Both the position numbers and the translations under genes were made by a program. From JAWXBR01 sp034440235 (GTDB lineage: Bacteria; Bacteroidota; Ignavibacteria; Kapaibacteriales; Kapaibacteriaceae), in assembly GCA_034440235.1 (NCBI GenBank), contig JAWXBR010000013.1, positions 59,411 to 123,410 on the forward strand: 64,000 bases of DNA, written 5' to 3'. Below are positions 35,717 through 42,739 of the stretch, one piece after another (the stretch's first letter is position 1; every line of letters starts with the position of its first letter). The notes under the pieces are model-generated. The model was not told the DNA's origin. It saw nothing but the letters and a program-made list of their open reading frames with translations, and did no database searches.

Positions 35717-36775
35717 ATGCATCTGGCAACAACTTCTTTAAAAAAACGCGGCATTGAGCTGGCTGATGTAAACGTGCAACTGAATATCCTGCATGGATTT
35801 CAACGAGGTCAGGCACAAGTCCCAAGGTTTGCGCACACGATGCGCGGGGCCGGACTCTTTCCGTTGCATCCTACTGCACTCGAAGTGTTTCAGGTGAACG
35901 TAGGCAAAGTCTGCAATCAGGCGTGCAACCACTGTCATGTCGATGCCGGACCTGATAGAACCGAAGTGATGTCGCGCGAGACGATGGAGCAATGCCTTCA
36001 AGCATTGCGCGTGTCGAACATTGCGACAGTCGACATCACAGGTGGTGCGCCCGAGTTGAATCCGAACTTCAGATGGTTTGTCGAGGAGGTGCGTGCAATG
36101 GGACGGAATGTAATTGTCCGGTGCAACCTGACGATTATCGTTTCGAACCCGCGCTTCTTCGATTTACCAGAATTCTTCGCCGAGAACGACGTGCATGTAA
36201 TTGCGTCGCTGCCATGTTACACCTCAGACAACGTAGACAAACAACGCGGAGATGGCGTCTACGACGCATCAATACGCGCAATCAAAATGCTAAACGCCGT
36301 TGGTTATGGGTCAGAGGAAAAGGGGCTAAGGTTCGACTTAGTATACAACCCTGGAGGTGCGTCACTGCCAGGAGCACAACATAGTCTCGAAGCTGACTAC
36401 AAACGCGAGTTAATGGAACGGCACGGGGTGACATTCAACGCACTTCATTGCATTACGAACATGCCTATCTCGCGCTTTCTTGAAGACTTGCTAGAGAACA
36501 ACAAGTACGAAGCGTATATGGAGTTGCTCGTCAATTCTTTTAATCCCGTTGCCGCAGCTGGGGTAATGTGCCGCAATATGATAAGTGTTGGATGGGATGG
36601 CGCGTTGTATGACTGCGATTTCAATCAGATGCTCGAGATAAAGGTCAGCTCGCCAGTGGCGCATATATCAGATTTTGATTTGTCGACTCTAGGCGAGCGT
36701 ATGATTGCCGTCGACCAACATTGTTATGGATGCACGGCCGGGTCTGGGTCGTCGTGCGGAGGACAACTAGTGTGA
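35717..36775 (+). CDS. arsS: ArsS-type radical SAM protein (arsenosugar biosynthesis)
   Basis: 352 residues. The radical SAM cluster CNQACNHCH has Cys66, Cys70 and Cys73. The C-terminal QHCYGCTAGSGSSCGGQL is diagnostic for the ArsS family, which has Cys or Sec there; Cys is used here. ArsS acts on an arsenic-adenosyl intermediate in making dimethylarsinoyl sugars. The next gene is the glycosyltransferase commonly paired with it. No arsM is in the window. A 163-base gap separates it from the divergent DUF1800 gene. Confidence 0.9.
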   Translation: MHLATTSLKKRGIELADVNVQLNILHGFQRGQAQVPRFAHTMRGAGLFPLHPTALEVFQVNVGKVCNQACNHCHVDAGPDRTEVMSRETMEQCLQALRVSNIATVDITGGAPELNPNFRWFVEEVRAMGRNVIVRCNLTIIVSNPRFFDLPEFFAENDVHVIASLPCYTSDNVDKQRGDGVYDASIRAIKMLNAVGYGSEEKGLRFDLVYNPGGASLPGAQHSLEADYKRELMERHGVTFNALHCITNMPISRFLEDLLENNKYEAYMELLVNSFNPVAAAGVMCRNMISVGWDGALYDCDFNQMLEIKVSSPVAHISDFDLSTLGERMIAVDQHCYGCTAGSGSSCGGQLV

Positions 36776-37434
36776 ATAGTGCCCTTGTTGTGTTTCTAAA
36801 AGCGCCGGTCGCAGGCAAGGTGAAAACCCGTCTCGCTGAAAATATTGGCAAGGAAGCGGCGCTGAAAGCGTATCGCCTTGTGGCAGAACATGTTGTTGAT
36901 AGTGTGCGCAAACAAGGTGTGCGCGAAGGCAAGCAGCAGTACGATACAATCTTGTTTGTCGACGAAGATGAAGGCAGGAACGACGTTATCGAGTGGTTGG
37001 GTGGCGAGGTGCGAGTGCAGCAAGGCAACGATCTTGGCGAGCGATTGCTAAACTCGTTTAAAGAGTGCTTTACAGCATACAAACATGTTGTGATTATCGG
37101 CTCAGATGCCCCCTTCGTAGGCCCCTTAATCGACGATGCCTTTAAGGCTCTCAAAAGTCACAGCCTTGTAATAGGTCCGGCATTCGACGGCGGCTACTAC
37201 CTCATCGGACTTGCCCGCAGCGCATCGAGGTGGCGCGAAGTATTTGCCGACGTAGCATGGAGTAAATCGTCGGTGTTTAACGATACGCTCGAGAACGCAC
37301 AGGAAGCTGGCATCGAAGCCCATCTGCTCTCTGAGATGCACGACATGGACACGCTTTCAGATATGCGTGCCATTGAGCGTGCATACCCCGATGAAGTTCT
37401 AACCTCGCAATTGATAGCTTTAAGGCAAGGGTAG
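36772..37434 (+). CDS. DUF2064/TIGR04282-type glycosyltransferase
   Basis: 220 residues. VFLKAPVAGKVKTRLAENIG at the N-terminus, VIIGSDAPFVG in the middle and IGPAFDGGYYLIGL near the active site identify the CofC-like nucleotidyl/glycosyltransferase family that accompanies ArsS. The GTG start overlaps the arsS stop (GTGA). The stop TAG abuts a three-unit tandem repeat that carries the next gene's start. Confidence 0.88.
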   Translation: MNSALVVFLKAPVAGKVKTRLAENIGKEAALKAYRLVAEHVVDSVRKQGVREGKQQYDTILFVDEDEGRNDVIEWLGGEVRVQQGNDLGERLLNSFKECFTAYKHVVIIGSDAPFVGPLIDDAFKALKSHSLVIGPAFDGGYYLIGLARSASRWREVFADVAWSKSSVFNDTLENAQEAGIEAHLLSEMHDMDTLSDMRAIERAYPDEVLTSQLIALRQG

Positions 37435-37538
37435 ATGGCTCGTACCATAACGAAGGTCAAGCTCAGATGGCTCGTACCATAACGAAGGTCAAGCTCAGAT
37501 GGCTCGTACCATAACGAAGGTCAAGCGTAGATGGCTCG
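37435..37538 (+). repeat. 32-bp tandem repeat of a translation start
   Basis: ATGGCTCG occurs at 37435, 37467, 37499 and 37531, exactly 32 bases apart. Copies one and two open 15-codon ORFs MARTITKVKLRWLVP (stops at 37482 and 37514). Copy three opens MARTITKVKRRWLA (stop at 37543). Copy four is the oxidoreductase start. Each micro-ORF stops shortly beyond the next ATG. Confidence 0.95.
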
Positions 37539-38862
37539 CATAGTTATTATTGGTAACGGCGTCGCTGGGATTACCGCTGCGCGAAACATTCGCAAACGCA
37601 GCGAGCATTCCATAACGGTTATTTCAGGCGAGTCCGATCATTTCTACTCGCGTCCGGCCCTCATGTACATCTTCATGGGTCACATGGAATACGCACACAC
37701 AAAACCATACGAAGACTGGTTCTGGAAGAAGAATCGCATCGATGTTATCCGCGACCACGCACTCCACGTAGACACTAAAGCAAAAACGATATCACTTGCA
37801 TCGGGTGATGTATGTCATTATGATTCGGTGGTGTTTGCAACTGGAGCGAAGACGAATTTTTACAGTTGGCCTGGTCAAGATCTCGAAGGTGTACAAGGGT
37901 TTACAAATCTGAATGATCTCGAACTACTTGAGCAGAATGTGCGTGGTGTGCGACGTGCCATTGTTGTTGGCGGCGGCCTCATCGGAATCGAAGTAGCCGA
38001 GATGTTGCGTTCGCGCGACATCGCAACCACTATGCTTGTACGCGAAACCAGCTACTGGAACAACGTGCTGCCTGCAGAAGAGTCTGCTATGGTGAATGCA
38101 CATCTGGCAGAACATCACGTAGACGTGCGGTATTCGACGCAGCTTGCAGAGATCGTTGCGAATGATTCGTCGGACACAGATATCGTTTCGAGTGATACGT
38201 CACATACAGAAATCGTTGTGGGTAATGGGCAGCGCGCATGTGCGGTCGTGACCAATTCTGGAGAACGCATCGAGTGTCAGCTCGTCGTTCTAACTGCAGG
38301 CGTCCGCCCGCGTATCGATCTTGCACAATCTTCGGGCATTGCCACACAGCGCGGAATTCTTGTCGATGAATACTTTGCAACGTCCGTACCCGATGTCTTT
38401 GCCATCGGTGACTGCGCAGAACGTCCGAACGGACGAGTCGATCTCTTGTGGTACACAGCCCGTGCGCATGGAGAAACTCTTGCAGCAACATTATGCGGAG
38501 AACGCACTGCTTATAGGCCTGGTGTGTTTTTCAACTCCGCAAAATTCTTTGACATCGAATACCAGACCTACGGTGTTGTGCCGTCGGCCATTGAAGTTAT
38601 GCATGAGGTTACTAAAGTTGTGACTCCTACAGATAGCAATGGAATGCAATCATTGACATGGTCGCGTCCAGACAAAAGACGCTTCTTGCGCATTGTGCAC
38701 AGCAACAATCGAGTTGTAGGCTTTAATGCCATGGGCGTTCGCTTGCGCGCTGAAGTGTGTACAAAATGGATTAATGAAGCGGCTTCACTCGATTATGTCG
38801 TGAAGCACATCGCCTTGGCGCAGTTCGATGCAGAATTCACAGAACGATTGCGTGTAGCATGA
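37531..38862 (+). CDS. FAD-dependent pyridine nucleotide-disulfide-family oxidoreductase
   Basis: 443 residues. FAD-binding IVIIGNGVAGITAARNIRK at the N-terminus, VVFATGAKTNFYSWPG, NAD-binding AIVVGGGLIGIEVAEML, and FAD-binding VFAIGDCAE near residue 290. It resembles NirB-type or rubredoxin reductases. It probably passes electrons from NAD(P)H to the next gene's ferredoxin domains. It contains a three-unit 30-bp repeat around residues 207-236 that adds a Ser/Asp/Thr linker. Confidence 0.88.
   Translation: MARIVIIGNGVAGITAARNIRKRSEHSITVISGESDHFYSRPALMYIFMGHMEYAHTKPYEDWFWKKNRIDVIRDHALHVDTKAKTISLASGDVCHYDSVVFATGAKTNFYSWPGQDLEGVQGFTNLNDLELLEQNVRGVRRAIVVGGGLIGIEVAEMLRSRDIATTMLVRETSYWNNVLPAEESAMVNAHLAEHHVDVRYSTQLAEIVANDSSDTDIVSSDTSHTEIVVGNGQRACAVVTNSGERIECQLVVLTAGVRPRIDLAQSSGIATQRGILVDEYFATSVPDVFAIGDCAERPNGRVDLLWYTARAHGETLAATLCGERTAYRPGVFFNSAKFFDIEYQTYGVVPSAIEVMHEVTKVVTPTDSNGMQSLTWSRPDKRRFLRIVHSNNRVVGFNAMGVRLRAEVCTKWINEAASLDYVVKHIALAQFDAEFTERLRVA
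38149..38238 (+). repeat. 30-bp in-frame coding repeat in the oxidoreductase
   Basis: Three diverged 30-bp units encode EIVANDSSDT, DIVSSDTSHT and EIVVGNGQRA. They sit in the loop before the second FAD segment. The reading frame is preserved. Confidence 0.75.
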
Positions 38863-38933
38863 CATTCCTATGTAATCAAGGTTGCGTGTATCATGACATT
38901 CCTACTCAGTCAAGATTGCGAGTAACATGACAA
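38848..38933 (+). repeat. 34-bp tandem repeat of a stop-start junction
   Basis: TTGCG and ATGAC recur at 34-base spacing, with ATGs at 38859, 38893 and 38927. The first overlaps the oxidoreductase stop (ATGA) and opens a 23-codon ORF whose TGA overlaps the real start at 38927. The second opens a 10-codon ORF ending at 38925, one base before it. Confidence 0.9.
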
Positions 38934-40225
38934 CAGTTCAGCTTATGATGCCCGCAGAACTCAAAAGTGCTACGACAGGACTTCACCTGCTCGAACGCCT
39001 TGGGCTCGCGATGGTTGCTCTAGCATCTCTTGTGTTTGTACTCGGTGCCGCCGGAGCGTTTGCTTCGATGCAGTTGTTGTATTTCTGTTCAACCATCGTG
39101 CTTGGTACCGCTGGTGGCTTCATTGCCGTGTTACCTGCATTCCGTGACCGCACAACAGGGATAAGAAACAATGGCATTATGTTTTCGGGCATAATGCGCA
39201 GAGGTGGTGCCGCCTGGATTGCTGGAATAGCGTTCACGGCATTCTACATCGTGTTGTACTGGTATCCCGAGGCACTTAAGCACGTAATTGGTGCAGCTGA
39301 GCCTCTCTCGCAATGGATGCGACACAAGGCTGCCGACCGTTGGTTCTTGTACGGCACACTTTACACGGTGGGTGTACTCGTGATGGGTGTGCGGATGTTG
39401 GCGAAATACAGAGATAGCAGATATCATGTAGTTCGAACTCTGAGCGTCATGTTTTTTCAACTTGGTTTTGCTTTTGTATTGCCAAGTATTCTCGTCGCTC
39501 TAAACACTAAAGAATTTTACTTCCATTACTTCTGGCCACTAAAGCCCGAGTATCTGTTTCCAGGTACACTCGACAAACTTCTTGCGTCGGGAGATGGCAT
39601 GCTGGTGTTTATGGGGTTCTGGACCATTGCAATGACGGTTGTTGCTACTCCGGTGCTGACATATTTCTACGGCAAACGATGGTACTGCTCGTGGGTGTGT
39701 GGATGTGGTGCGCTTGCAGAGACAGTTGGCGACCCGTGGCGGCAGAACAGCGACAAGTCACTAACCGCGTGGAGAGTCGAACGCTGGATGGTGCACAGCG
39801 TGCTGCTCTTTATAACGATAGTTACTGTGCTCATCTGGTTGAACGCCAGTCAAGGCGGGGCAATACTCGGCACGTGGACATCAACACTTAATTCTGTGTA
39901 CGGCTTCTTCATAGGTGCAGTATTCAGCGGCGTAATAGGAGTGGGATTTTACCCAATCATGGGCGCGCGTGTGTGGTGCCGCTTTGGATGTCCGATGGCC
40001 GCAACGCTTGGCATTCTGCAGAAATGGTTCTCGCGCTTTCGCATTACCACAAACGGTGCACAGTGCATATCATGTGGCAACTGCAGCACGTACTGCGAGA
40101 TGGGCATCGATGTGAGAGCATATGCACAGCGTGGCGAGGACATCAAGCGCGCGTCGTGTGTAGGCTGCGGTGTATGCGCTTCGGTGTGTCCGCGCGGCGT
40201 ACTCAAACTCGAAAACAAAAAGTAA
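38927..40225 (+). CDS. Membrane polyferredoxin (NapH/CcoG-like 4Fe-4S protein)
   Basis: 432 residues. About seven membrane segments with CSWVCGCGALAE and WCRFGCPMAA loops precede two C-terminal 4Fe-4S motifs, CISCGNCSTYCEMG and CVGCGVCASVCP. This layout matches NapH/NosR/CcoG proteins, which move electrons between quinols or cytoplasmic donors and a reductase. It is likely a redox partner in the arsS operon, next to an FAD oxidoreductase. The donor and acceptor are inferred. Confidence 0.87.
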   Translation: MTTVQLMMPAELKSATTGLHLLERLGLAMVALASLVFVLGAAGAFASMQLLYFCSTIVLGTAGGFIAVLPAFRDRTTGIRNNGIMFSGIMRRGGAAWIAGIAFTAFYIVLYWYPEALKHVIGAAEPLSQWMRHKAADRWFLYGTLYTVGVLVMGVRMLAKYRDSRYHVVRTLSVMFFQLGFAFVLPSILVALNTKEFYFHYFWPLKPEYLFPGTLDKLLASGDGMLVFMGFWTIAMTVVATPVLTYFYGKRWYCSWVCGCGALAETVGDPWRQNSDKSLTAWRVERWMVHSVLLFITIVTVLIWLNASQGGAILGTWTSTLNSVYGFFIGAVFSGVIGVGFYPIMGARVWCRFGCPMAATLGILQKWFSRFRITTNGAQCISCGNCSTYCEMGIDVRAYAQRGEDIKRASCVGCGVCASVCPRGVLKLENKK

Positions 40226-40282
40226 AGTTCGTCAAATTGTCATCTTGCATTTTAACTAACGTCGAGCAGCGGAGACATAACT

Positions 40283-40669
40283 ATGTCAAGTCGTAAAAAC
40301 ATTGCATCCGATACGCCATGGGAAGACATCGTCGGATACTCGCGTGCAGTACGCATCGGTAATCTTATAGAGGTGGCCGGTACGACTGCGGTAGAAGGAC
40401 CAGAGATTATTGGCGATGGCAATGCGTATGCGCAATCCGTTTTCATTTTCGAAAAAATTGGTAAGGCGCTGCGTACCGCAGGGGGCTCGATGTCCGATGT
40501 CATTCGCACGCGCATGTATGTAACAGGCTCGCATGTAATAGACGATGTGCTAAAAGCACACGGCGAGGTGTTTCGGAGCATACGTCCGGCTGCGACAATC
40601 GTTGTTGTGAGTGCACTCGTCGACAATCGACTGTTGGTCGAGATAGAAGTAACAGCTGTAGTCGAATAA
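40283..40669 (+). CDS. RidA/YjgF family protein
   Basis: 128 residues. YSRAVRIGNLIEVAGTTAVE, then VIRTRMYVTG with the catalytic Arg, and SIRPAATIVVVSAL match the RidA family of trimeric enamine/imine deaminases. The family removes reactive 2-aminoacrylate or similar imines. It lies in the arsS operon after a 57-base gap. Confidence 0.9.
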   Translation: MSSRKNIASDTPWEDIVGYSRAVRIGNLIEVAGTTAVEGPEIIGDGNAYAQSVFIFEKIGKALRTAGGSMSDVIRTRMYVTGSHVIDDVLKAHGEVFRSIRPAATIVVVSALVDNRLLVEIEVTAVVE

Positions 40670-40673
40670 TTGG

Positions 40674-40730
40674 AGCACGAAATCATTGACCTTAAGGAAG
40701 CACGAAATCAACGATCTTAACGAAGCACCG
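40674..40730 (+). repeat. 25-bp degenerate tandem repeat in a gene junction
   Basis: AGCACGAAATCA-type units start at 40674 and 40699, with a diverged third at 40724 (25-base period). The array fills the gap between RidA and TRIC. Unlike the two upstream junctions, the units lack a repeated ATG. Confidence 0.8.
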
Positions 40731-40738
40731 TCACAGTA

Positions 40739-41365
40739 ATGCCTGAAAAAGAAGTTTTTAACCTACCTGTTTGGTGGGACCTTGCTGCAACGTTTCTATT
40801 CGCACTAGTAGGAACGCGGTTCGCAATATCGCGCGGTTACGACGTAATCGGCGTTATGGTGTTATCGATTGTTGCCGGTGTCGGCGGCGGTATTGTACGC
40901 GACCTTGTGATGCAGGTCGGTACACCCGTGGTGCTAAGCGACCCGTGGTATGTCGGGTTGGCATGGACTGCTGCGCTCATCGGACTCTACATTCACAAGC
41001 TCATCCCGAAATATCAAAAGTGGCTCGATGTCTTAAGTGCTGTTTCGATTGGACTCTACGGAGTGTTCGGCGCGCAGAAAGCATTGCTCTTTGGCCTCAG
41101 CCCCTTAACTGCAATTTTTATTGGTTTCCTAAACGCAATTGGCGGCGGTGTGCTTCGCGATGTATTAGTGCGCAACGAGCCCGATATATTTCGTCCCGGC
41201 ACCTACTTCGCTGTCGCGGCCCTTGCAGGCGTAGTTGTGTTCGTGGTAGCGGCGCGCGTTGCAATGCTCGAATACGATGTTGCTGCGACACTTGGCATTA
41301 TAGCAACGGTTAGTATTCGTTTGCTCGCAATGAAGTACGGCTGGAAGACAAGGAGATTGGGGTGA
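40739..41365 (+). CDS. TRIC-type cation channel (UPF0126/YadS)
   Basis: 208 residues with seven membrane segments in two repeats. GGGIVRDLVMQVGTPVVLSD and GGGVLRDVLVRNEPDIFRPG are the duplicated GGGxxRD motifs of the TRIC family, which form trimeric potassium channels. It is the last gene of the arsS operon. No terminator hairpin was seen after it. Confidence 0.9.
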   Translation: MPEKEVFNLPVWWDLAATFLFALVGTRFAISRGYDVIGVMVLSIVAGVGGGIVRDLVMQVGTPVVLSDPWYVGLAWTAALIGLYIHKLIPKYQKWLDVLSAVSIGLYGVFGAQKALLFGLSPLTAIFIGFLNAIGGGVLRDVLVRNEPDIFRPGTYFAVAALAGVVVFVVAARVAMLEYDVAATLGIIATVSIRLLAMKYGWKTRRLG

Positions 41366-42145
41366 GGTATCGGGACTATACTGCAACTGTGCGGTCAGTG
41401 GGACTACAAGAATATTGTTAAGCGCAAGGGTGTGCTCGAGAGATTAAAGTAGATCTTTCATCGCCCACCGTTCGACTGCTCACCGTTCGACTGCTCGCCA
41501 TTCTGCGATGGCCTCAGCGAGTCAGTATTCTGGTGGCGAGGAGCTGGACGTTGCGGCTGAGGTGCAGGAGGTCGGGGCTCGTTCGAGCGAGGCTTCGTGT
41601 TCCCCTTCGTGTTGCCTTCCCTGATCTGATAGCGGGGCATTGTTATTGACCTTTCTTTGGATAGAACTCAATCAGCCACAAGTTTGTGTTACCAGCAAGG
41701 TAAGATAATCCATTCCATACAATGGCTCCGAGTCTGAGTTTCAATAAACCTTTGGGTCTTCAAGGCAAATCCCCACCCCTGCCTACGATTCCATGGACAC
41801 AAACCGTAGCCAAGTTTAAGCTACAATTGAGGCGGCGGAGGAGTCGTAGACGTAGCAGGAACTAGAGCACGTGAAGTTCATGGTGAATTCGTCGATGGAA
41901 TGCAGAGTCGGTATTCATGCCAGGCCCGAGATGAGATACCATGTCATCGATTCTCATCGGACGAAGTGGCCGATAGCGGTGGTTTCCCATGTTGGTTTTT
42001 AACTGTTCACTACCGGAACCTTCATCCCACCTACCCAGTTAGGCGTGCGCATTATTCAATACGCTGGCACTAACAACGAGCGCTAGGCCGATTACGTTTG
42101 CTCGCGATATTGGAGTTGAACACCATTATTATCTGGAGTAACACC
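41366..42145. other. Low-coding region with possible gene remnants
   Basis: No intact gene is recognisable apart from one doubtful small minus-strand ORF. On the minus strand one frame runs from 42038 to 41643, broken by TAG (41864) and TGA (41762). Its last stretch, LRLGAIVWNGLSYLAGNTNL and on to FYPKKGQ, has a protein-like look. It may be a decayed gene; chance is not excluded. Confidence 0.3.
41458..41640 (-). CDS. Doubtful small Pro/Asn/Gln-rich ORF
   Basis: 60 codons, low complexity (PRPPAPQPQRPAPR), ending in two EQSNG units encoded by a 15-bp DNA repeat. No family and no signal peptide. The ATG lies two bases after the stop of the broken frame upstream on the same strand. It could be a remnant or a spurious ORF in a decayed region. 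Confidence 0.25.
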   Translation of the reverse strand: MPRYQIREGNTKGNTKPRSNEPRPPAPQPQRPAPRHQNTDSLRPSQNGEQSNGEQSNGGR

Positions 42146-42718
42146 ATGTATAGATTCGGTTGTTGCCTACTCGTGCAGTAGCTTTGGGAATCAGCCAAAA
42201 TGCACGTGCACAGTGTGCTACGCAAATCCCCCCTGACTGCGATTGTAAGGTCGAAATCGAACGCGAAATTAAGATCTGCCATGCGGGTGTCGATTATTCT
42301 GCCACAATCACGTACTGTCAGCAAAACGCAACAACCACTTTGGTTGACAACCCCTGCACGGTCGACTGCACAGCCGGGTTGAACTCGATTACATGGATCC
42401 GGAAAATTTGCGTCGATCCGAATTTGAAGGCAATGGGATTACCTGCTATTTACAACGCCATCATACGAGCTACGAATCTCTGTTGTGCAGATCCAAATTT
42501 CCTCGGCGTAACAATACCCACATGCGTCGGGGGAGACTGTGTTTTGTCAACGGCAGTTTACTGTCATGTTTTAGCCCTACCAGTTTGCTTGAAGAAGAAC
42601 TATGTTAATGGTGCGAACCAAGTGTAATCACTTCGATAGTAACTGCAACGGTGAATGCAACACCACCTTTGAAGGATGCGATGATTTAGTCGATGATAAC
42701 AACTGTTGTGGATCGTAA
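42146..42718 (+). pseudogene. Frameshifted Cys-rich secreted protein
   Basis: ATG at 42146 (GGAG about seven bases upstream) opens MYRFGCCLLVQ and then a stop. A -1 shift near 42178 continues the signal peptide as VALGISQNARAQ. The mature part has about 20 Cys, including CDCK, LCCAD and CCGS. A +1 shift near 42620 restores the first frame, giving NQCNHFDSNCNGECNTTFEG to a stop at 42718. Two indels make it a broken gene unless the sequence is wrong. No family is recognised. Confidence 0.7.
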
Positions 42719-42739
42719 AAAAGTACGGAGTAAGCTCTG

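Noticed and set aside
41458..41640. Toxin-antitoxin or immunity gene
   Set aside because: Low-complexity composition and no partner or motif.
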